Assembly: GCA_047967505.1 (NCBI GenBank)
Contig: CM106539.1
From: Dipteris shenzhenensis
Taxonomy: Eukaryota > Polypodiophyta > Polypodiopsida > Gleicheniales
Strand: one strand, 5' to 3'
DNA: 64,000 nt
This document shows positions 56,364-64,000 of the stretch, piece after piece. The notes beneath the pieces are model-generated. The model was not told the origin of the DNA. It searched no databases and worked only from the letters and a program-made list of their open reading frames with translations. Position numbers and translations under genes: made by a program. Every line of letters begins with the position of its first letter. The first letter of the stretch is position 1.

Positions 56364-56666
56364 TGCTTAGTCCTTCTTCGATTCCCCAGAATCATCATCT
56401 TGAGGGAAGGCCTACTTCATGATGTTGAGGGAAGGTGTTGAGAAACCACGCTCAAGGTCATGTGATCATATGTGTATAGCACTAACCCCAATAGAGTGCT
56501 ATAAAGAAAAGGGCTAGATGCCCTATTCCTAACCCTAAAAGAGTTTGTATATATTCTACAATTTCAACTAAGTCTAGTGTACAATTAGTCATTTGTGATG
56601 TGCTCTCTAGCTGTGCCGTCTCTTCTCATCTCCACTCTTCTCCTCTCACCTCTTCATATTTTGTCA
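56364..56666 (+). repeat. Tail and 3' LTR of element E
   Basis: After D's second TGTAA, E continues as tgcttagtccttcttcg and a purine tract, gatgttgagggaagg (56421-56435). A 231-bp LTR follows, TGTTGAGAAACCACGC ... CATATTTTGTCA (56436-56666). Its last ~79 bp match 29943-30021. Confidence 0.8.
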
Positions 56667-56989
56667 TCCTCTGCATCTTTCAACTTATCTATAATTCCCA
56701 GCTATAGCAATGAAGATGATGAGTCATCCATGTCTTCACTGCCACACCTAGTCCACAAACTATCAGCACAATTCTTCATGTCAACCAAATTTCCAGCAGA
56801 GCATGTCTTTGTTGCTTACTTGCATGTGCATTTGACCACCTATTGCAGGCATGCTCTCCATCTACCTTGATGAAAACACGTTCCGGTAACACATTTTTCT
56901 TGATGAGTTACACATTGGTGGATCTACAAAAAATGCCAATCCAATGACCAATACCCGAAGTAAGAAAGAGCTCCAAAGCTGTTTGATAG
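56667..56989. other. No gene recognised
   Basis: Contains a ~90-codon open frame (overlapping E's LTR) of ordinary composition but without recognisable motifs. Confidence 0.4.
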
Positions 56990-57480
56990 TAGTGCATGAT
57001 AACTAGTGCATCATGCATGCTAAATAGCATATCATGGGTGGTAAGTAGCATGTAGCATATGCTACATAACACAAAACATCTGCTATCTAGCATTGAACAT
57101 ATGCTAACAAAGAGGATATGCTACCTAGCATTCAAGATATGCCAACCAACATACAAGATATGCTAACCAACATGCAACATATGCTAACCAGCATACAACA
57201 CATGCTAGCCAACATACAACATGCTACAACATGCTACCTAGCATACAACATATGCTAAATAGCATATGCTAACTAGCATATGTTGTGTGCTAGCATACAA
57301 CACATGCTAACTAGCATGCAACACATGCTAACTAGCATACAACATATGCTAACTATCATATTCTAACTATGCATGGAACATATGCTAAGTAGCATGTGCT
57401 AATGGACAAATGGTTGGACATGTGCTAACTAGCATGAAACAAATGCTACAAATCATATGATAAATGCTAACTATTATATG
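56990..57480 (+). repeat. CATATGCTAACTAGCATACAA minisatellite, locus 3
   Basis: About 20 degenerate ~20-bp units (acatatgctaactagcatac and variants). It is the largest of three loci with this core in the window. Element H inserted at its right edge. Confidence 0.9.
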
Positions 57481-57503
57481 TAAAAGAAAATTAATGATGT
57501 ATT

Positions 57504-57673
57504 TGTGGGGGTTAAAGGTCACCATGCCTTTACCCTAGTTATGTACAATACTCAAACACATATATAAATAAATGAAAAAGAAGATTAGGGTGTTCTACAC
57601 CCACCAAAAACTTGTGTGGCTCCCTATTTCTCTCTCTCCCTCTTCTTTTCTGCTTTTGTTGAGAGCACTCTCA
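57504..57673 (+). repeat. 5' LTR of element H
   Basis: TGTGGGGGTTAAAGG ... GAGAGCACTCTCA with TATA box tatataaat at 57561. Confidence 0.95.
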
Positions 57674-59128
57674 ACTGGTATCAGAGCCTGGGTGATCTAG
57701 CTGAGCGTGTGTGAATGCCTGGAAGCTTAGCAGCTTTGTGTGAGGAAGGAGAAGCTCTGTGGGAAGCTTTGTAGGTGATTTTACTTGCATTCAAGTACGC
57801 AGAGACCTTGAAGGAACCTTTGGAAAAGTCACTTTGGTTTTGCAAAGTGGTTTTGAGAGCTTGTTAAGTGTTTTCAACGAAAAAGTAAGCTTTCCCCTAT
57901 TCCGTTCGACGACAGAGACTCCACATTGACTTATAGAGGCGACCATTGCCTACTTTTGGTGTCCATTTCACTTTAGGAGCTTGGAAACACCTTCATTCTT
58001 GAATTTGATCATTTTGTTGGATTTTTGACTCACTATGTCAGTTTCGACATTTTTCTGCCCGGGTGTTGGAACTCAAGTTTGGAGTAACCATTTGTAGATC
58101 TGTCAGTTACGGTGGATCAAGAGGTTCTAAAACTTCTATGTTGCTCATCATTCGCACTCTGGTGGAGTTTACAAATAGTTCAGTTTCCAAAAACGTTTTT
58201 TAGCCTGTGTGTTGGACCTAGTGATTGGGACCACGGTTTCCAAAACCGTCTGTCCCATTGCGTTTTTGACACCTTAAGACCCCTATGTGTCAGTTCTTGT
58301 GTGATTTGGTGGAGCATTTTTAGAGTTACAGATCTTTGTGTATTTGATTTTGTCTCTCTGTTATGCATTTTTCATTCTAAGGTTTTGAAACCTTAGATTT
58401 ATGCCACATGGCAGTGGATAAGTGTTGACTCCCATTTCTCACTCATCGGTTGGGATTTTGGAGTTCTAGCAAAAGAGAGATATTTGCAGATTGTCTTGTT
58501 GAGTCCAATTATGCAATGGCACCCATGTTTTGAGGCATCTCAAGTTCTATTTTTAGTAGCGGTCATTACTGTGGGACCATGATTTCTTGAGCATATCTTA
58601 TGGAGATCACTCTGGTTGTAGTTTGAGCCATGTGTGCTCATTTGTGGTGTGAATTGGGTTGCAGTGGATGATTTATAGGCCATTTGGATGCATTGCGATC
58701 CTTATTGGATGTGCTAATAGGCCCAGATTGCCTTGTGGGATGCTATTTTTTATGGATGCTTTGCACATGGATGCTATTTTTTGCTAAGGGACAGCTTTGA
58801 CACATTGTAGTTGATGCACTGATAGTGTTATTCTCTCTTAGATGAGATATTGTTGATGCATATGCCCATGGATGGTGTTTATGCTTGAGCCATTTGGCAC
58901 TTATTGGCATTTTTGATTGCCATTATAGTTGGCATTTTCTTTTGGGCCAGATTTGCTCATATGGATGCATAGTACATGCACATGAGTCAACTGTATCTTT
59001 TGATGCTTTGAGCTTTGAGTTTTGGTGATAATTCAATCTATTGTGGCATACACATTTGGGTGCACCTGGTATTTTGTGTGATTCTCTCTTGCAGGCACTA
59101 ACATTTGGGATTTTGCTTTATTTGCATC

Positions 59129-60075
59129 ATGGCATCCTCTTCCATGTCTGAAAAGGAGTTTTTCAGCATTAAAAAGTTTGATGGGACAAACTTTTCTTTG
59201 TGGAAAGAACAGATAAGGGATGTGCTTATTCAAAACAAGCAGATAAAACCCTTGCAAGTGATTACAGCTAAGCTTGCAGCTATGTCCACAGATGAATGGA
59301 ATGAGTTGGATGCATTGGCAAAGTCTACCATTAGACTTCATCTTGGGGAGAGAGTTTTATTTCACAGTAGTCACTGAAAAGACTACGAAAGCTTTATGGA
59401 AAAAGCTATGTGCTACATATGAGAAAGAGACTACCTCAAACAAAGTCTATCTCATGAAGAGATTGTTTGAGCTGCACATGAAGGAGGGAGTATCCATAGC
59501 TTTGCACTTGAATGAATTTAATATAATTTTCAGTTAGCTTCAAGCTCAAAAGCTAAATTTCGATGCGAAAATGAGGGCAATATCTCTTATGCTCATTACC
59601 ATCCTTATAGGATACTTTTCGTACTGCTATCAGTAACTCTGCACCTGGTGGAGTATTGAAATTTGATGATGTGGTTGGTAGCTTGTTGGCCGAGGAGATT
59701 AGATGGAAGTCAATGGAAGGCAACAAGCACGATGCAGTCTTAAATGTGCAAAGGGGTAGACCATAGTCCAGGGGGAAGTTTCAAGAAAGAGGGAAGTCCC
59801 GTAGCAAGTCCAGGGCAAGGAACATCGAGTGTCACTATTGTGGCAAGAAAGGCCACATGAAAAAGGATTGCTACAAGCTTAAAAGAGAGAAAAAGGATAA
59901 GAAAAAGAATGCAAATTGGGGTGCAAATCACAAGGAAGAGAGTCCAAGGGAGGACAAAGGAAAAGTGAAGATTGAGGAGATCAATGCAGTCACACATGAT
60001 AGTGACAATGACATTCTCTTCATGGCTAGTTTATCTACAGAGTTGCTTACCACTTCAGATGATGAATATTCATAG
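59129..60075 (+). pseudogene. gag: gag of element H
   Basis: MASSSMSEKEFFSIKKFDG, and QNKQIKPLQ with CAG where A and B have TAG. A frame change near 59350 (inside HLGERVLFH) leads to VTEKTTKALWKKLCATYEK. A TAG near 59535 and another at 59764-59766 (CAG in A) follow, plus a frame change near 59580. Knuckle CHYCGKKGHMKKDC is intact. The end, TTSDDEYS, is followed by TAG 60073-60075 at the gag-protease boundary. The leader (57688-59128) keeps tctctcttgcag at 59083-59094. Confidence 0.9.
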
Positions 60076-61410
60076 GATTGGATTTTGGATTCTGGTGCTT
60101 CATTCCATGTTGCTCCCCATAGGGAATGGTTCTCCACTTATGATGGTGGAAAGACAGGTTGTGTGCATCTTGGAAATGACTATGCATGTGACATAGTGGG
60201 AGTAGGTGAATAAAGTTTTCTTTTGCAAATGGGCCTGCATTTATTTTGAAAAATTTGAGACATGTGCCTAAGCCGACCAAGAGTCTCATTTCAACGGGTC
60301 AGCTAGATGATGCTGGTTTTTAGACCATCTTTGGTTCTGGGAGTTGGAAAATTCAGAAGGGCTCTATGCTTTTGGCCAGGGGTGCCAAGTGTGGGACTTT
60401 GTATCCCTTGCATGTATCAGGGGTGTTTGATCATGTTGTTGCAATAATCGAGCAGCCAAGCACTTCTTTATGGCATTGCCGACTGGGCCATCTGAGCCAA
60501 AATGGGATGAAACTCTTATGCCATTTGGGTTATGTACCGCATTTGAGTTTCTCTGATTTTGAATTTTGTGAGCACTGTCTCTATGGGAACCAAACTAAAT
60601 CAGCCCATAAAAGAAGGGGAAAGAAAGAGTTTGAAAAGCTTGATTTGGTGCATTCAGACGTATGTGGTCCCATGCCTACATGGTCATTAGGCGGGGCTGA
60701 ATACTATGTGACATTCATTGATGATGCAACTAGGAAAGTGTGGGCTTATGCTATAGCTCGGAAGAGTGATGTGTTCCAAGTATTTTAGAAATGGCCTCGC
60801 CTTGGTTGAGAATCAGTAAGGTAGAACACTTAAATGCCTATGGACTGACAATGGTGGAGAGTATCTCTCTCATGACTTTCAACATTTCTGTGATACACAT
60901 GGGATTAAGAGGGAGCTCACATCCCCTCGTACTCCAGAGCAAAATCCAATTATAGAAGAGATGAACCATACCATTCAAGAAAGATTGCAATGCATGCTTT
61001 CCAATGCAAGTCAATCTGGTGGTTTTTGGGATGAGGCAATGAAGACTGCAGTGCACGTGATCAATAGATCACCTAGTAAGAGTTTGGATAGTGGTATTCT
61101 TGAAGAGGCATGGAGTAGCAAGAAGCCCTCTTACTCTCATTTGTGTATATTTGGGTGTGAGGCATATGCACATTTGCCAAAAGAGCTTCAAAAGAAGCTA
61201 GATCCTAAGTCTAGAAAATGCATCTTTCTGGGTTATGGTGAAAGTGGAGAGATGGGCTATCGTCTCTTGGATCCAGAAGCAAAGAAGATCATATGCAGCC
61301 ATGATGTAGCCTTTAATGAGAAGAAGATGCATAAGGCACCCATGAGGGATGTGGAAATGAGGAGAATCACTTTCAAGGACATGAATCCACTTGCATATGT
61401 TGATAGATAG
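60076..61410 (+). pseudogene. pol: Protease and integrase of element H
   Basis: Protease WILDSGASFHVAPHREWF keeps its Asp. A deletion near 60210 (gtgaataaag) shifts the frame, and TAG near 60321 follows. Integrase from 60366: WHCRLGHLSQNG ... CEHC, LVHSDVCGPMPTWSL, TAG 60786-60788 (CAG in A), LWTDNGGEYLSHDF and NPIIEEMNHTIQ. All three catalytic residues are present but in separated frames. TAG 61408-61410 replaces the CAG of A. Confidence 0.9.
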
Positions 61411-62632
61411 CAAGCTGTCCATGCACCAAATGTGCAAGAAATGGTACCACCAAGTACTCCCACAGGTATACAACCAAGGGCACATGATGGATCATCTATT
61501 GGTAAAAATGATGAGCCAAATGTGGCTGATATGCAGGTGGGACAGCAAGTTAAAATGCCCTTGAGAAGATCATCTAGAGTGTCTAGACTGCCTAATAGGT
61601 TTGTTCTAGGGGTAGACTATGTGATGCTTACTGGTTGTAGGGAGCCTTCTTACTACAGAAAGGCTATGATGCATGAGGATCAACGCAAGTGGGAGTATGC
61701 TATGTAATCAGAGATGAGTTCACTTATGAAGAATAAGACTTGGGACTTGGTTTCTTTGCCACATGGAAAGAAAGCATTGCCATGTAAATGGGTCTACAAG
61801 ATGAAGATCACAGGTGATGATGTGCCTAGGTACAAGGCCCGTTTGGTCGCTAAAGGGTTCAAGCAAGAGAAGGATGTGGACTTTGATGAGATATCCTCTC
61901 GGTTGTGAAGATGACCACACTTAGATGCGTGCTTGGACTAGTGGTAGTAGATGATATGGAGCTTATGTAGATGGATGTCAAGACAGCTTTCTTGCATGGG
62001 GATCTGCATGAGGAAATTTACATGGTGTAGTCGAAAGGCTTTGAAGAAAAGGGCAAAGAGCATTTAGTTTGCAAGTTGAAGAAGAGTCTCTATGGTCTTA
62101 AGCAAGTGCCTAGAGAATGGTATCAGAAGTTTGATGCTTTCATTCGGTCCCAGGGTTTTTGAAGGAGTGAAATTGATCATTGCCTCTACACTAAAAGGGC
62201 TAAGGATAATAGCTTGATACTCCTGGCACTACATGTGGATAGTAGGAGATCCACTTCTGGTGTGTGCCATGGATGTCTCGCACATAGAAGTGCATTGATT
62301 TGTCTACCACAGAGGCTGAGCATGTTGCAGCCATAGAGGGTTGCAAGGGGGCTATATGGCTTAATTGGCTAGTGGGAGATTCGGAGATTCATACAGGTGT
62401 ACTGACATTGCATAGTGATTCCATGAATGCTATTCAGCTGGCACAGAATCAGATCTTTCATGCAAAGACCATACACATTGAGGTTAGGTACCATTTCATC
62501 AGGGAGGTACTTGAGGACAAGCGCATAGAGCTTGTCAAGGTTCATACAGATGATAACTCTGCAGATATGCTGACGAAGAGTCTACCTAGTCAGCGGTTTG
62601 AGCATTGTCATGTATTGATGGGCATTGGATAG
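61411..62632 (+). pseudogene. pol: Reverse transcriptase and RNase H of element H, internally deleted
   Basis: KNKTWDLVSLPHGKKALPCK and YKARLVAKGFKQEKDVDFDE, then a frame change near 61895. TAGs at 61968-61970 and 62028-62030 (CAG in relatives) follow, then LYGLKQVPREWYQKF. At about 62240 the YVDD codons fuse to VDSRRSTSG of RNase H, so the catalytic YVDD is lost. The remaining RNase H has STTEAEHVAA, IHIEVRYHFIREVLEDKR and DDNSADMLTKSLPSQRFEH to TAG 62630-62632. Confidence 0.9.
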
Positions 62633-62685
62633 TATGCTCACTGGTTGTTCTCCCTTAAAGGCACATTGTCCTTTAAGTGGGAGGT

Positions 62686-62851
62686 TGTGGGGGTTAAGTG
62701 TCACTGTGCCTTTACCTTGGTTATGTACAATACTCAAACACATATATAAATGAATGAAAAAGAAGATTAGGGTGTTCTGCACCCACCAAAAACTTGTGTG
62801 GCTCTCTATTTCTCTCCCTCTTCTGTTCTGCTTCTGTTGAGAGCACTCTCA
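62686..62851 (+). repeat. 3' LTR of element H
   Basis: TGTGGGGGTTAAGTG ... GAGAGCACTCTCA. About ten substitutions plus one 4-bp length difference from the 5' LTR, by eye. Confidence 0.95.
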
Positions 62852-62856
62852 GTATT

Positions 62857-63230
62857 TAGTTGCTCTCCAAGCCACGTTGGAATGCGTAGCCTGTGGAATT
62901 GCCATAGTACAATTGGGATATTTGCATACACCACTAATAGAGCATACAGTTGCAAAGAAAATGGCATGGTATGTATGTCGACATGGTAGCATTACTAGCA
63001 TCAAGGTCTCCTCTACATTGAAAGCCATTTCGCAACCAACATAGTTTGCTGAATGAGTTAGGTTGTTTGCATGACTAGTAACCATAGAAGGAGCAGATGG
63101 GAAAAGGCAAGCTTGGAAGCCTGCTTGCACTCGGTGGAGCATCTAAGGAGCAATGCGTGTTGCCCTTCCAACTCCTTCATGAGGTGAGACTATAGCTCCA
63201 CATTAGCCTGCAATCCAAAAAACATGCAAA
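62857..63230 (-). pseudogene. Small minus-strand ORF with Cys/His cluster
   Basis: From ATG 63142 the minus strand reads ANNLTHSANYVGCEMAFNVE, then LMLVMLPCRHTYHAIFFATV and SGVCKYPNCTMAIPQATHSN. The C-x(2)-H...C-x(4)-C spacing (CRHTYH ... CKYPNC) looks like a partial zinc-binding (RING- or PHD-like) C-terminus. Its stop lies in the last bases of H's LTR, so H inserted into or beside the original gene end. Upstream on the same strand another frame reads SHLMKELEGQHALLLRCSTE, coiled-coil-like. I cannot name the family; it may be a host gene remnant or a transposon protein. Confidence 0.35.
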
Positions 63231-64000
63231 GGCAATTAATTTATATACACATACATATTACAATCGAAATGGAGAAACCCAAAAATTGATAAAAGTATTT
63301 CAATAAGGGACAGCATATTAGAGTCATCTTTAACCTACTTACACCCACATGAGTAAAACTTGTGTTGTCGGAAAGAGATGATCAACATGGAATCAACTAG
63401 ACAATATGCATGTCCATGTTTGCTTGAAGATTTCATGTATCGTCCATCGATTTGGATGCTTCCCACAATAAGCTTCATGTGACGATGTGCAATGGATCTT
63501 CACTAAGCAAAGGTGGTGCTTGTTGAATCTTCTTCCTTTGTTAAGAGTAGACTTTAGTCCATCGCATCATATTTCTGCTAGCCAGCAGTCTAAGTTTTTC
63601 TTATAGAGGCTCATTCATCTCGCATTTATATCATAGAAACAATTCGAAACGCCCGTCTAGTTATAACATTATTGGAGTCGATTCCAAAAAACTTCACATC
63701 AATGTAAACCAAAGCCTCCGGCACTAAAGAGGCAACACAACGAAGCCATAACTATCCCATCGTGAGGGTTTTACAAAATAATACAAATCTTGCATGGTGG
63801 AAAATTTTCCTAAGCAAAAGAAAATTTTGCACAGTGGAACAAATTTCATAAGAAAACAATTGGTTGATTTCTTCATAATTGTAGGGAGGTAAAGTAGAGC
63901 TCACTCAAAGCACACTTGCACACAAGAAAGTTCCATTAAACGGAGTCTCCAACGTACCTGTGATCACCTTTTCGAAGAAAGATCGCCATCTCTCTCTCTC
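63231..64000. other. No gene recognised
   Basis: AT-rich DNA without protein-like frames on either strand. It ends in a CT run at the window edge. Confidence 0.5.

Larger units (their letters stand above)
29943..56666 (+). mobile_element. Host Copia element E, split by G, C (with B) and D
   Basis: Proposed pieces: a partial 5' LTR end and primer-binding site (29943-30033), unclear 5' sequence, gag-protease-integrase-RT (37428-40427), RNase H (50155-50830), then a purine tract and 3' LTR (56359-56666). The 3' part is firm. The RNase H gene leads to TGTAA, where D is inserted, and after D's second TGTAA comes E's tail, gatgttgagggaagg, and the LTR. The link from 40427 to 50155 rests on matching domain order and orientation across reverse element C. 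The link to 30 kb rests on the shared final ~79 bp of LTR. Between 30.0 and 37.4 kb lies element G. Confidence 0.65.
57504..62851 (+). mobile_element. Copia element H, full length with both LTRs and TSD
   Basis: LTRs 57504-57673 (170 bp) and 62686-62851 (166 bp). Perfect target-site duplication GTATT (57499-57503 and 62852-62856). Primer-binding site tggtatcagagc at 57676-57687. Polypurine tract aagtgggaggt at 62675-62685. Same family as A and B but more diverged from them. A ~530-bp deletion removes the end of RT and the start of RNase H. Confidence 0.96.

Noticed and set aside
56990-57480. CRISPR-like regular repeats
   Set aside because: The spacers are not unique sequences of constant length. 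This is a degenerate eukaryotic minisatellite, as are 19.1 and 27.5 kb.
1-64000. A novel defence, metabolic or regulatory gene system
   Set aside because: After reading both strands, everything with clear protein content is transposon-derived or an isolated degenerate fragment. No co-oriented set of intact genes exists.

Overview
This 64-kb window is plant nuclear DNA made almost entirely of decayed transposable elements. I see no intact host gene. The evidence for a land plant is several Ty1/Copia LTR retrotransposons whose primer-binding sites match the plant initiator tRNA-Met (TGGTATCAGAGC), a TRIM-like miniature LTR element, a CACTA (TNP2-like) transposase fragment, a plant-style LINE remnant, and abundant CT, AC and AAT microsatellites. 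The low gene density, deep nesting and heavy decay suggest a large repeat-rich genome, perhaps a gymnosperm. That is an inference and the species cannot be named from the sequence.

Layout. 1-16.6 kb: a broken coiled-coil gene, a ~550-bp repeat present twice (1.8 and 4.3 kb), a 166-bp tandem array, a minus-strand transposase-like pseudogene (5.1-6.1 kb), several minisatellites, a LINE remnant (10.8-11.8 kb), a CACTA fragment (13.6-13.9 kb) and a degenerate unknown ORF (14.9-15.7 kb). 16.7-19.5 kb: CT microsatellites, hairpin repeats and a dispersed ~0.9-kb repeat that recurs at 27.7 kb. 19.5-26.7 kb: a TRIM-like element whose 3' LTR is interrupted by Copia element A. A is cut off in RNase H and abuts a pseudogene of an FCP1/NIF (HAD-type) phosphatase-like protein. 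29.9-56.7 kb: a nest of Copia elements. Host element E is split by G (in gag), by C (reverse strand, near the RT/RNase H boundary, and itself carrying B) and by D (just downstream of RNase H). 57-57.5 kb: a minisatellite. 57.5-62.9 kb: element H. The last 1.1 kb holds a small zinc-ligand-like ORF on the minus strand and otherwise nothing recognised.

Element families. A, B and H are one family: LTRs of 166-173 bp, an unusually long ~1.4-kb leader, and TNT1/Tork-like gag and pol. C and D are a second family (LTRs of 328-352 bp), E a third (3' LTR 231 bp) and G a fourth (3' LTR about 723 bp). B, D and H keep both LTRs and 5-bp target-site duplications (CTATT/CTGTT, TGTAA and GTATT). Every gag-pol is broken. 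Most premature stops are TAG where a related copy in this window has CAG, as expected from decay of methylated CHG sites. Some inactivating changes are shared between copies, which suggests they spread as already defective elements.

I found no previously undescribed gene system. The items most worth a second look are the 27-kb nest, the UAG at the same gag-protease position in three copies, the conserved leader with a possible splice acceptor, the phosphatase-like pseudogene beside A, and the head-to-head C/D inverted repeat.
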